From contig OY744616.1 of the NCBI GenBank assembly GCA_963556255.1, forward strand, positions 309,501-373,500: a stretch of 64,000 nucleotides of DNA. The letters are read 5' to 3'. This document shows, in pieces, positions 22,135-30,465 of this stretch (positions are counted from its first letter, which is position 1; each line of letters opens with the position of its first letter). This stretch comes from Allolobophora icterica. Its lineage: Eukaryota; Annelida; Clitellata; Crassiclitellata; Lumbricidae. The notes beneath the pieces were generated by a model. That model was not told where the DNA came from, made no database searches, and saw nothing but the letters and a program-made list of their open reading frames with translations. The position numbers and the translations under genes were made by a program.

Positions 22135-22172
22135 TGTTTTCGTTGAATACAATCATAACTCGTTGTCTCTAT

Positions 22173-22859
22173 ATGGAAATAACAAATTTCGATCTCGAAG
22201 CCGACGATGGGAAAAAACACCACCATTGGTTGTTGCCATCCAGCATACGGTGTATAATCTGTGGGCCTAGCGGATGTGGGAAAACAAACCTACTGCTCAA
22301 CCTCCTTCTGAAAAAGGGGTATCTACGTTTTGACCGGCTGTATCTATACTCGAAGTCTCTGGGACAGGAAAAATATCAGTTCCTCCGGGACTGGATAACA
22401 GAACTCGAAAAAGTTGCCGGTAAGGAAGTGGCTTCCTTTCACTCTTGCTCAGATGAAATAGTTCCAGTTGAATCATTAAATAAGAATGCCAGAAGCCTTC
22501 TAGTTTTCGATGACGTCATGCTTGAAAAACAGTCGCCCATTGAAAGGTATTTCACTATGGGTCGACACGGTGGCGCGGACTGCTTCTACTTAACACAGAA
22601 TTATTTTCGAATTCCGAAGCAAGCGATCCGTGACAATGCTAATCTTATAGTCCTCTTCAACCAGGATAGCAAGAATTTACGAGCCATTCACGATACGTTC
22701 GTGGGGGGTGACATGTCTTTCGATGAGTTCCGTACGTTCTTCAGCGAGTGTGCTGCCCAGCCATATGGATTCGCAGTCATAGATTTGACGTCCAAGGTAT
22801 ACGATGGAAAATATCGTTGCGGGTTCGATCGCTTCTATAAGCCCAAGGCAAGTATTTAA
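22173..22859 (+). CDS. ATP: A32-like genome packaging ATPase
   Basis: A 228-residue P-loop ATPase of the FtsK/HerA-related packaging class. Walker A is GPSGCGKTN near residue 35, and Walker B is SLLVFDDVM near residue 110 with the double aspartate. A downstream GADCFYLTQNYFRIP segment matches the sensor/arginine-finger region expected in A32-like enzymes. I chose the ATG at 22173 (MEITNF) because the longer frame starts with TTG at 22026 and would overlap the opposing gene with non-homologous, basic sequence. The protein would pump DNA into the capsid. It heads the plus-strand block of morphogenesis genes. Confidence 0.93.
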   Translation: MEITNFDLEADDGKKHHHWLLPSSIRCIICGPSGCGKTNLLLNLLLKKGYLRFDRLYLYSKSLGQEKYQFLRDWITELEKVAGKEVASFHSCSDEIVPVESLNKNARSLLVFDDVMLEKQSPIERYFTMGRHGGADCFYLTQNYFRIPKQAIRDNANLIVLFNQDSKNLRAIHDTFVGGDMSFDEFRTFFSECAAQPYGFAVIDLTSKVYDGKYRCGFDRFYKPKASI

Positions 22860-22898
22860 AGACACGATTAGGCAACATATAGCCGACATACAACCACG

Positions 22899-24011
22899 AT
22901 GTGGACAAAAGTTTCGTCTAAACAGGAGCGAGACGCCTTGACTCAGGACTATTTAGCTCGCAGAAATCGATTGAGACAGCGTTTCGTGGATGAGAAGCTC
23001 GGCGAAGCCAACCTTCAGTACGATGCGACAAAGCTTTTTAAACCAATAGCCACAGCCACGGCTGAATCCCAGGTGGCTACGTCTAAGGAGCTGCAGAAAG
23101 TTACCAGCGCTTTGCAGGATTTGCCGGCGCAGATTTCAGAGTCTGCTAATTTTAACCCGATAGCAGCTTTGTTCGGTGATTCCGCAGGAACAGCAGCTCC
23201 AACGGCTGCTCCAGCCCTTCCAGCGCTTGCAGCATCCCGAATCCCCCCCGCACTGTTAGTCGATCCAAACAAATATCTCAACGTCGAGGCAATCATAAGG
23301 CATGGGTTTAAACCTCCGAGCGAGCTCGATTTAGCCGACATTGCAGGTGCTGAAAAGATAATCGGTGAGGTAAATCACTATAATCGCCACACCCTGGGCA
23401 AAGAGAAAAAGAATGCTAAAAAGGAAAAAGACGAAGAAAAGGTAGATGAGGTGACTGCAGATATTGAAGCCCTAAGGGAATATAAAAAGCGAATCCATAC
23501 ACTGCTAGCGGGCCACAGCCTCATCAAAAAGGGAAAGGGTTTCAGTGTCCCAGCCGTTCCTCTTAAATTACAAGGTAGCGCCTTGGGTGAGCTCTCCGTC
23601 GACCCCGTCGCGCTGTCTGCTGGTAGACTGAGAGTGTTTAAAGGTGGCAACCTCGTTCTCGAATCTCCGGCCGATGAGTCGTTGTTCAGCCTGTTAACGA
23701 AACGCTTCGTTAAGACTAAGCAATACTCGCCTCAGGCAATTGAAACTTTTAAAAAGCTCGTACAGATGTCTGGTCTGCCCATTCATGGCCGGAAAAGCAA
23801 AAAGTTCCAGCTGATTCGAGGCGGCGCGGTGCAGTTCTACAACGACCCAAACGCTCTGGTAGAGAGGTTGCAGCTTTTGGTGGCCTCTAAGGCCGCGGGA
23901 AACACTGGTCTCGGCAACGAAATCTCCGCCATTCTTGACGAGTTACTGCGTTCCGGTGCGATCTCCAAAGAGCTGGCACTCGAATTGAATAGAAACATGC
24001 TCATAAAATAG
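22899..24011 (+). CDS. DUF8207-like Polinton protein, coiled coil
   Basis: A 370-residue protein between the ATPase and the penton-like gene. Features in order: a basic helical start; an Ala/Pro-rich linker near residues 100-120; a strongly charged Lys/Glu helix near 170-200 (KEKKNAKKEKDEEKVDE), probably a coiled coil; then a compact C-terminal domain with a strand-rich RLRVFKGGNLVLESPADESL and SLLTKRF / YSPQAIETFKKLV. That C-terminal pattern resembles the DUF8207 proteins common in Polintons. The function is not known; a structural or core-associated role follows only from its position. It ends 18 bases before the next start. Confidence 0.7.
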   Translation: MWTKVSSKQERDALTQDYLARRNRLRQRFVDEKLGEANLQYDATKLFKPIATATAESQVATSKELQKVTSALQDLPAQISESANFNPIAALFGDSAGTAAPTAAPALPALAASRIPPALLVDPNKYLNVEAIIRHGFKPPSELDLADIAGAEKIIGEVNHYNRHTLGKEKKNAKKEKDEEKVDEVTADIEALREYKKRIHTLLAGHSLIKKGKGFSVPAVPLKLQGSALGELSVDPVALSAGRLRVFKGGNLVLESPADESLFSLLTKRFVKTKQYSPQAIETFKKLVQMSGLPIHGRKSKKFQLIRGGAVQFYNDPNALVERLQLLVASKAAGNTGLGNEISAILDELLRSGAISKELALELNRNMLIK

Positions 24012-24029
24012 AAATAGAAAACAAAATTC

Positions 24030-24830
24030 ATGGCTCAGATGGAACGCTCGGAGAAACTACTCGAAGAAATTCGAGAACTTTTGCAGCCTAAGGAAAATTT
24101 TAGTATAGTTGTTTCCTCAGATACTACAGGGTGGACCACGGCTTTCTCACCACCGCTGTACCTGGATCCAAAAAGACGCTTTGAGCTTGCTTTGGTCAAT
24201 CTTGAAACTTATAATTCTATTCCGAACATTGACAGCTCAAATAACAAGTTCGTCTACAGCACCGACAATGGTGTGACGTGGAAGACGATAATTTTGCCCG
24301 ACGGAAGCTACGAGATCGCACAGATTAATGATGAAATCGGTAGGCAGTTAGAAAAGCAAAATTCTCCGACGGGTGTGGCACCACTCGGCTTTAATTCTCC
24401 TATTACCATAGGAGCTAACGCATCTACCCTACGCGCCTTCATAAAAATTACGAATGCCCTATATAAGGTAAATATGGCTCAATCTACCATCAGGCAAATG
24501 CTCGGTTTTAACCCTCAGAGGCTTGGTAGTGGTTATAAAGAGGGAGAAAATCCAGTCGATATTCTCCGCGTGGACACAATCCTGGTAAATTGCGACATTA
24601 TCTCTGGATCGTATCGCAATGGTAGCCAGCTGCCAGTAATCTACAGTTTTTTCCCGGATGTGTCGCCCGGCTATAAGGTAATCGAGTCTCCGAAAAATCT
24701 AGTGTACCTACCAGTAGCACCGGCTGGCAACGTACAGGGCATTCGTGTGTGGCTGACCGACCAGAATGGTGAACAATTAAACCTCCGCGGTGAGACAGTA
24801 ACTATAAGGTTTCACATCCGCAGTGCGTAG
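24030..24830 (+). CDS. Penton-like minor capsid protein
   Basis: A 266-residue protein matching the Polinton minor capsid (penton, single jelly roll) pattern. Visible strands include RRFELALVNLETYNSIPN, ILPDGSYEIAQINDEIG and the C-terminal GIRVWLTDQNGEQLNLRGE followed by TIRFHI, which is characteristic of the family. A short charged N-terminal helix precedes the jelly roll and could anchor it inside the shell. Pentons fill capsid vertices and hold the fibre in adenovirus-like particles, so the fibre-like protein at 27742-29907 is a plausible partner. Nothing is truncated. Confidence 0.8.
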   Translation: MAQMERSEKLLEEIRELLQPKENFSIVVSSDTTGWTTAFSPPLYLDPKRRFELALVNLETYNSIPNIDSSNNKFVYSTDNGVTWKTIILPDGSYEIAQINDEIGRQLEKQNSPTGVAPLGFNSPITIGANASTLRAFIKITNALYKVNMAQSTIRQMLGFNPQRLGSGYKEGENPVDILRVDTILVNCDIISGSYRNGSQLPVIYSFFPDVSPGYKVIESPKNLVYLPVAPAGNVQGIRVWLTDQNGEQLNLRGETVTIRFHIRSA

Positions 24831-24852
24831 ATTTTCACACTTAAATATTCTC

Positions 24853-25311
24853 ATGTTTGTTCTTGGAATTAAAAAGCGGCGTCGTGTCGTGGGTGGTGGA
24901 CTTTTCGACTGGATACCCAAAATCGCGGGTTTCCTTGGCCGTGCAGGCTCCTTCATTTCGGCGAATAGAGGCACAATCACAAACGTTGCCAAGGCGGTTG
25001 GTAATGTCGCGAAAGCCGGCGCCACAACAGCATCTGCCGTCAGGCAAATTGTTGGTGCCGTGAAAGCGAGACGCGCTGCGGCCGTAAATGAAGCTCATTT
25101 ACGAAATGAAAATTCATCTGCCGCGCCCGTTGTTCCCGCACCTCTGGAGAAGGCGCTCAGCGACAAGAGCATCGAATACTTAAAACAACTGGCTGTGAGT
25201 CCGCCACCCGTTGTTCCGACAATGGCCGACATAAACAGCCGCATTGCTGGATCCGGTTTCAAAACTATAAAGCCGAGTCGTTATGGTAGGGGTCTGTTTC
25301 TTGCAAAATGA
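24853..25311 (+). CDS. Small pVI-like virion protein
   Basis: A 152-residue protein from the ATG at 24853; an upstream in-frame GTG at 24823 overlaps the previous gene and is unlikely. A basic start (IKKRRRVV) leads to GGGLFDWIPKIAGFLG, an amphipathic-helix candidate directly behind three glycines. An Ala/Gly/Val-rich helical stretch follows, and the end is YGRGLFLAK. Glycine pairs before an amphipathic helix recall adenovirus pVI, which the viral protease trims, but the upstream residues do not fit the adenain consensus exactly. Role is inferred as internal cement or membrane-active protein. The gene lies between penton and major capsid genes. Confidence 0.6.
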   Translation: MFVLGIKKRRRVVGGGLFDWIPKIAGFLGRAGSFISANRGTITNVAKAVGNVAKAGATTASAVRQIVGAVKARRAAAVNEAHLRNENSSAAPVVPAPLEKALSDKSIEYLKQLAVSPPPVVPTMADINSRIAGSGFKTIKPSRYGRGLFLAK

Positions 25312-25418
25312 AAATAAAAATATTCACAAAAAACGCAAAAAAATCTTTAACCCACCACATATGAAATTCATTTGCAACATGATTAATAATTGAAGCTTGA
25401 ACTTTTTTAACTATAATA

Positions 25419-26714
25419 ATGGCAGCATTTGACGTGCCGAGTGAAATGTTGGACATCGCTTCGGCGGTGCCCGATGACAATAGCATCGAATCGTTTGAAT
25501 ACCGCGAGTATGAATCACAAAACCCTGCGGCTATTAACAATGGCCAGGCCATACAGATAGACATCCAGAACCAAGACATTTTCACACAGCCTTCTAAGAG
25601 CTACCTTCTTGTGGAGGGCAGGCTTACATCAACTGGCGCGGGTTACATCGCAGACTCGCTGGTGTCATTCATCAACAACGCCATCCCGTACATGTTCTCT
25701 CAGATTCGATACCTGGCTAACAACACCGAGATAGAGAATGTCATGTCTCCTGGGCAAGCCACGACGATGAAAGGCATGCTGGTTTACGGCGATGATTTTT
25801 CCAAAGGCGAAGGTTTAAACATGTGTTGGCAGAAGGACACGACCGCGGCGGCGGCGGCTGCGAATATCGGCTTCGAGGCCCGTCGACTGATGATCATTGG
25901 AAAACCCGTCCCTATTGGAACGTTTTCATTCATCGTTCCCTTAAGACATCTATTCGGTTTTTGCGATGATTATCACAAAGTCGTATACGGGATTAAACAC
26001 TCCTTACTGCTGAGCCGGCAGGGGGACGCAGACGCGATCTTCAAGGAAGCCGCTGCGGCCAATGGCCAGATCGCGCTGACTAAACTCTCCTGGTTCATGC
26101 CGCATATAATACCCGCTCTGGAGTATAAAAGCATGCTTATGAAGCAGATTGAAGCAAAGGTTAAGGTACCTGTGGCATTCCGCGCCATGCAATGCGACAA
26201 CATTGCGGTGCCACGAGCGACGACTTTTTCCTGGCGTTTGAGCGTTAAGTCGGGCACGGAAAAGCCACGCTGGATTCTTGTTGCTTTTCAGACTGGAAAG
26301 AATGCACATCAAGGCCAGAATCCGGCACTGTTTGACCATGCACAGGTTCGCAACATATTCGCTATGCTCAACACCGATCGCTACCCCGTGGTTGACATGA
26401 ATCTCGACTTCACCAAGAGGACAACCTCTCGCGCTTACAAGGCCCTACGTGACTTCAAGGAAGAATATTGCGGCATAGACGCGCGTGAATCGTCATGCCA
26501 ACCGACACCAATCGAATTTGTAGATTTGTTTCCGATCTTCGTCCTGGACGTGCGCAGGCAATCCGAACGACTTAAAACCTCTGTACAGGACATACAAATC
26601 AAGGTGGACTTTAACGAAGGGGTACCAAATAATACGACAGCATATGCCGTCTTGATCAGTGACCGACTCCTGAATTTTGAATCGGATGGCAGCAAATTCA
26701 ACGTCGTTTACTAG
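25419..26714 (+). CDS. MCP: Major capsid protein, double jelly roll
   Basis: A 431-residue protein recognised as the Polinton major capsid protein, of the double-jelly-roll class that forms pseudo-hexameric capsomers. Recognisable segments are SKSYLLVEGRLT near residue 53, SLVSFINNAIPYMFSQIRY near 81, PVPIGTFSFIVPLRHLFGFC near 167, ALTKLSWFMPHI near 220 and PRATTFSWRLSVKSG near 267. The reading frame is intact and of normal length. The ATG at 25419 is preceded by TATAATA only a few bases upstream. This gene, with penton, ATPase and protease, makes the set needed for a virus-like particle. Confidence 0.9.
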   Translation: MAAFDVPSEMLDIASAVPDDNSIESFEYREYESQNPAAINNGQAIQIDIQNQDIFTQPSKSYLLVEGRLTSTGAGYIADSLVSFINNAIPYMFSQIRYLANNTEIENVMSPGQATTMKGMLVYGDDFSKGEGLNMCWQKDTTAAAAAANIGFEARRLMIIGKPVPIGTFSFIVPLRHLFGFCDDYHKVVYGIKHSLLLSRQGDADAIFKEAAAANGQIALTKLSWFMPHIIPALEYKSMLMKQIEAKVKVPVAFRAMQCDNIAVPRATTFSWRLSVKSGTEKPRWILVAFQTGKNAHQGQNPALFDHAQVRNIFAMLNTDRYPVVDMNLDFTKRTTSRAYKALRDFKEEYCGIDARESSCQPTPIEFVDLFPIFVLDVRRQSERLKTSVQDIQIKVDFNEGVPNNTTAYAVLISDRLLNFESDGSKFNVVY

Positions 26715-26769
26715 AAATCGTTTTTCACATTTAGATACAAGGCCCTCTTTTGATATATTTTTTGCAAAA

Positions 26770-27342
26770 ATGAAAACTGAATACGTTGCGTTCGGCCTTT
26801 CACTGACCGAAGGGCAAAAGCAAACATTGGCTAGAGCTGCGCGTGCCGGCACTGGCGCCACGATCCGGCTCACTCATGGCCAGCTTCGCGGAGACGACAA
26901 GCTCGCGCTGACAAAAGTTCAAGCCGCCCGAATCGTGAAGAAGATTTCGGAAGGCGTTGGCACGGAGCTGAGATTCACCAAAACGCAACTGAAAAAGATG
27001 ACAAAATCGGGCGGATTTCTTCCACTACTGGCTCTCCTCCCGCTGATTTTTGGCGGGTTAACCGCGGTGGGTGCCGCGGCTGGAGGGGCCGCCGAGGTGG
27101 CAAAGGCCGTGCACAACAAACAGGCCAGCGATGCAGAGGCTCTGCGCAAGAAACAGGCGAGCGATGCGGCCCAAGCCGAGAAAAAACGGATCGACGACGC
27201 GGCTTTAGCAGAGGCCGCGCGTCACAATCGCGAACTCGAAGCTCAGGTCCGCGGGACCGGTTTATATCTCGGGCGCCAGACTTATGGTGGTTGCTGTTCA
27301 ATGTGTAAAGGATCCGGCCTGTACATCGGACAAAAAAACTAA
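26770..27342 (+). CDS. Hydrophobic virion-like protein, A AAA AAC at its end
   Basis: A 190-residue protein from the ATG at 26770; the longer frame from 26677 begins with TTG inside the capsid gene. The N-terminal part (FGLSLTEGQKQTLARAA, TIRLTHGQLRGDDKLALTK, LRFTKTQLKKMTKSGG) is a pattern common in Polintons: repeated helix-turn units with a T-x-x-Q-L/A motif. A hydrophobic segment FLPLLALLPLIFGG follows, probably membrane-inserting, then an Ala/Lys/Glu helix. The tail has GTGLYLG, a Cys-rich YGGCCSMCKG and GSGLYIG. The last codons read CAA AAA AAC TAA and contain a -1 slippery heptamer at 27333-27339, in front of the protease frame. Function is unknown; core or membrane-associated role inferred. 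Confidence 0.72.
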   Translation: MKTEYVAFGLSLTEGQKQTLARAARAGTGATIRLTHGQLRGDDKLALTKVQAARIVKKISEGVGTELRFTKTQLKKMTKSGGFLPLLALLPLIFGGLTAVGAAAGGAAEVAKAVHNKQASDAEALRKKQASDAAQAEKKRIDDAALAEAARHNRELEAQVRGTGLYLGRQTYGGCCSMCKGSGLYIGQKN

Positions 27343-27713
27343 AGCCGCTGAGCAACTTCGATATAGAGAAAGTTGCCCGAGGTCTGCCGCATTTCCGCGG
27401 TGTTTTCATGCGAGATGGTCTGCCCGCCGTGGCTCGTGAGAAGGAGTGTGGAGTTGTTAATCTGGATTCCGGTTCTGGTGATGGTACTCACTGGGTCGCC
27501 TATTGGATAGATGGACCTACAGCAGTCTATTTTGACAGTTATGGGCTGGATCCACCTCTCGAAATTTCTCGATATTTAAAAAATCCTATAAGAACACAGA
27601 CGTTCCAGCTGCAGGGTCCCGATGATGTGATCTGTGGTCATCTCTGCCTGACCGTGCTAAGAGAGCTCACTGCTGGAAAGAATTTTGAAGATATCGTGCT
27701 TGACTTATGTTAG
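27308..27713 (+). CDS. PRO: Adenain-like cysteine protease, start unclear
   Basis: A maturation protease of the adenovirus endopeptidase type. The triad can be read as His in GTHWVAYW, Asp/Glu near YFDSYGLDP, and Cys in ICGHLCLTVL, with the oxyanion Gln in LQGPDDV. The first AUG in frame is at 27408, but family homology starts earlier: NFDIEKVARGLPHFRGVF lies before that AUG. The frame is open from 27308 (a TAA at 27305-27307 precedes it) without an AUG. Either translation enters by -1 frameshifting at 27333-27339, or a CUG at 27348 is used, or the element has lost its AUG. Predicted to process capsid precursors. Ends shortly before the fibre-like gene. Confidence 0.85.
27333..27339 (+). promoter_or_regulatory. 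Candidate -1 frameshift slippery site A-AAA-AAC
   Basis: The heptamer is in the correct X-XXY-YYZ phase relative to the upstream gene (CAA AAA AAC TAA). A -1 slip enters the protease frame exactly. A 7-bp perfect stem (27352-27358 with 27370-27376, 11-base loop) begins 12 bases downstream; this spacer is longer than usual for stimulatory structures. Confidence 0.4.
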
Positions 27714-27741
27714 ACTTCCGTCACCTTTTTGTATATAAAAA

Positions 27742-29907
27742 ATGCCGGTTGATAAATTTGGAAGAGACGGTGGAGGTGGGGTGGGAGGGGGGCAGATAAG
27801 CACCGCTGGGCTCGTCCACAAGGCTGGTGATACCATGATGGGAATTCTGTCGGCTGGAGGTTTTCGACTGACAAACGTGGGAACGCCCACGATGGAAACA
27901 GACGCCGCGACAAAGGCTTATGCAGACATCATAGATCAGGACAACTTACAAATCACCGGTGGAACGATGTCTGGTGTTCTAAAAATGGGTGGCCACAAAG
28001 TTACTGGGCTGCCCACAGACGCTGGTGCGTCTGAAAGCGACGCTGCGAGCTGGGCACAAGTGGTACGATACGCGGACCAGAAGGCGACCGCGGCCGAAAA
28101 TCATGCAGACCAAAAACTTATCGATGCCAGGCAGTACACGGACGAGAAGAATGCGGGGCTGAGAGATTCCGTTAGGCGGTATGCAGATGACAAGGACCTT
28201 ATTGTTAAAAGTTATGTTAACGAGCAAGATGTTATCGTCAGGAATGCGTGCGTGCTCAAATCAGGCGGCGTAATGACTGGAAGTTTAGTTATGGGTGGCC
28301 ACCGAGTTACTGGGCTCCCAACAGAAATTTCAGGATCCGATAGCGACGCAGCGAGTTGGAAACAAGTGTCAACAGCGGTCGCTGGCGCTCTAGTAAAACT
28401 CGATAGAGTACCAACGGAGTCGTTGCATGTGGTGAATAAGCGGTATGTAGATTCCCGCGACGCTTCTTACAGACAGTACGTGGATGAGAAGGTCACCACC
28501 GCTAGAAGATATGTGGACGAGAAGCATGCTATCGTAAGAGGCGGGCATGTGCTCAAAACCGGCGATTCTATGACTGGTGATTTGACCATGGGTGGCAAAA
28601 GAGTGACTGGGCTGCCAACAGAAATTCCAGGATCCGATAGCGACGCCGCGAGTTTGAAACAGGTGACGCAGCTGATCAGCAACGCCACTAAGAATAATGA
28701 TACGGCGCCGGCTGGACCAAAGTACTTGACTAACAAACGGTATGTGGACGCGAAAAACGCTGAGATTGGAGCTTCAGTTAGACTCTATGCGGACCAGAAA
28801 GCTGAAGCTGCTAAGACGTACGCCAACGAGCAAGATGTTATCGTTAGGAGCGCATGCGTGCTTAAAGCTGGTGATGCAATGACGGGTGATTTAACCATGG
28901 GTGGTAATAGAGTTACTGGGCTCCCTACGAGCGCAGCAACGTCCGAAAGCGACGCGTCGAGTATGGCGCAAGTATCGAAGCTGATCGCCGACAACATGAC
29001 AAAGAGTGATAGAGTACCAACAGAACCGTTGCATGTGACAAATAAACGATACGTTGACGTGAAAAACGCTGAGATTGGAGCTTCCGTTAGACTCTATGCG
29101 GACCAGAAAGCTGAAGCTGCTAAGACGTACGCCAACGAGCAAGATGTTATCGTTAGGAGCGCATGCGTGCTCAAATCCGGCAGTACCATGACCGGTGATC
29201 TGGCTATGGGTGGTAAAAGAGTGACTGGACTCCCAACGGAAGTTTCAGGATCCGATAGCGACGCTGTGAGTTTGAAACAAGTTGCGCAGCTGATCACCAA
29301 CGCCACTACGAAAAATGTTACGGCGCCTGCGGGACCAAAGTACTTGACTAACAAGCTGTATGTGGACAGTGAGATAGCTAATGAAAGGCGATACGCGCAG
29401 AATATCAAGATTCTCAACTACAGCGGTCATATTCCGCCCCTATCCAGAAACGTTTCCGAAACGGGTTTTATTGCCTCAGCCAACGAATCTTTACCCACTA
29501 ACCCGCCCCATATGGCATTCAACTCGGGTGTGAGAGGTGAGTGGAAGACGGCGTCCACATCGAGAGCCACTATTGCGGGTAGTGGGACTTGGTTACAGAT
29601 TGAGTGCCCGACGCCTGTGCGAATATGGAAGGTTAGTCTGGCTGGGGGATCTAGTCCTACTGCACCACGTATCACGTCCTGGAAGTTTCATGGGATTCCA
29701 TCCGATATTGAAAATATGTTTTATGTGCTCATCACCTCCAATGTCACTTTGACTAATTCTGCACAAGAGTTCACCTTCTCTGATGACGGTGCATACAAAA
29801 AATTCAGGCTGTCGGTCTTGACCACCAGCCCAACACAAGCTACTTTTGGAATATCACACTTCCAGATCTATACATATTTTAGACACGGGGGACAGTCAGT
29901 AGTATAG
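27742..29907 (+). CDS. Fibre-like attachment protein, tail-fibre repeats
   Basis: A 721-residue protein starting at an ATG preceded by TATATAAAAA. After a Gly-rich N-terminus it carries six copies of a motif of the type GDxMTGDLTMGGxRVTGLPT, followed by DSDAASxxQV; copies begin near residues 29, 73, 174, 273, 376 and 479. They are separated by helical linkers with YVDEK, YADQK and YANEQDVIVR, repeating about every 100 residues. This resembles repeat shafts of bacteriophage tail fibres. The last 160 residues (TWLQIECPTPVRIWKVSL, ITSWKFHG, YKKFRLSV, ISHFQIY) look like an F5/8 type C/discoidin carbohydrate-binding domain. It is inferred to be a trimeric receptor-binding fibre. Parts of repeats 5 and 6 are nearly identical in DNA, showing recent duplication. 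Confidence 0.8.
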   Translation: MPVDKFGRDGGGGVGGGQISTAGLVHKAGDTMMGILSAGGFRLTNVGTPTMETDAATKAYADIIDQDNLQITGGTMSGVLKMGGHKVTGLPTDAGASESDAASWAQVVRYADQKATAAENHADQKLIDARQYTDEKNAGLRDSVRRYADDKDLIVKSYVNEQDVIVRNACVLKSGGVMTGSLVMGGHRVTGLPTEISGSDSDAASWKQVSTAVAGALVKLDRVPTESLHVVNKRYVDSRDASYRQYVDEKVTTARRYVDEKHAIVRGGHVLKTGDSMTGDLTMGGKRVTGLPTEIPGSDSDAASLKQVTQLISNATKNNDTAPAGPKYLTNKRYVDAKNAEIGASVRLYADQKAEAAKTYANEQDVIVRSACVLKAGDAMTGDLTMGGNRVTGLPTSAATSESDASSMAQVSKLIADNMTKSDRVPTEPLHVTNKRYVDVKNAEIGASVRLYADQKAEAAKTYANEQDVIVRSACVLKSGSTMTGDLAMGGKRVTGLPTEVSGSDSDAVSLKQVAQLITNATTKNVTAPAGPKYLTNKLYVDSEIANERRYAQNIKILNYSGHIPPLSRNVSETGFIASANESLPTNPPHMAFNSGVRGEWKTASTSRATIAGSGTWLQIECPTPVRIWKVSLAGGSSPTAPRITSWKFHGIPSDIENMFYVLITSNVTLTNSAQEFTFSDDGAYKKFRLSVLTTSPTQATFGISHFQIYTYFRHGGQSVV

Positions 29908-29913
29908 AAAAAT

Positions 29914-30459
29914 ATGACTGACGCGCACTACAAGATTCGGGGGTATCTCCGTCAACACGGAGAAATAGACATGTGCAAATACAGCATAGACAGTCTAGGT
30001 GATGTGGGCCACTGGGGGTACGACATCCCGAAGCCCACCGCAGAGCTATTGACCGCGGTGCCTCAACAGCACATCGACTTCGTGTCTGACGATTACCACA
30101 ACCGCGATATCTATACGGCGGCCGGAACGGTAACCACGACTGCGTGGCAAACTCTTCCATTGACCGCTGCGCGTTTTCCGTGTATAACTTTGCAAACCAC
30201 CAATCAGGGGGTTTCGTTAGAGGGCGGGTTCTGGAAGCTTACAATGTTTGGTGTTAGTACCGGTGATGCGTCAGTTCGCGTTATAACAGTCGCGGGTAGC
30301 ATCGATCGTACAGTTGACATTCAAAGTGGACAATTTGATGCAGCTAGGGCAATATTCATTCCAGGACAAACGAGTTTTCGAATTGAAGGAAAAAAGAGAG
30401 GCGTTTTAAGTACTTCAACTATTGAGTTAAACGTAACGTTACTGATAGAGCAACTATAA
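29914..30459 (+). CDS. Uncharacterised 181-residue Polinton protein
   Basis: An intact frame starting 7 bases after the fibre-like stop codon region, with TATAGAAAAAT just before its ATG. I recognise no family. The second half alternates short strands (GFWKLTMFGVST, ASVRVITVAGSI, AIFIPGQTSFRIEG, STIELNVTLLIEQL), as in a small beta-sandwich or jelly roll. No signal peptide or membrane segment is visible. Its tight coupling with the fibre-like gene suggests a fibre-associated or vertex protein, but that is context only. Confidence 0.6.
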   Translation: MTDAHYKIRGYLRQHGEIDMCKYSIDSLGDVGHWGYDIPKPTAELLTAVPQQHIDFVSDDYHNRDIYTAAGTVTTTAWQTLPLTAARFPCITLQTTNQGVSLEGGFWKLTMFGVSTGDASVRVITVAGSIDRTVDIQSGQFDAARAIFIPGQTSFRIEGKKRGVLSTSTIELNVTLLIEQL

Positions 30460-30465
30460 AAAAGT

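Noticed and set aside
22135..22152. Six extra N-terminal residues on the PLA2-like protein
   Set aside because: Would start at TTG; the ATG at 22134 opens directly into the zinc ribbon.
22026..22172. Longer N-terminus for the packaging ATPase
   Set aside because: The upstream start is TTG, and the extra residues lie antisense to the zinc-ribbon gene without homology; ATG 22173 fits the family.
24823..24852. Longer N-terminus for the pVI-like protein
   Set aside because: Begins with GTG overlapping the penton gene; ATG 24853 is preferred in a eukaryotic element.
26677..26769. Longer N-terminus for the hydrophobic virion-like protein
   Set aside because: Begins with TTG inside the capsid gene; ATG 26770 opens the conserved domain.
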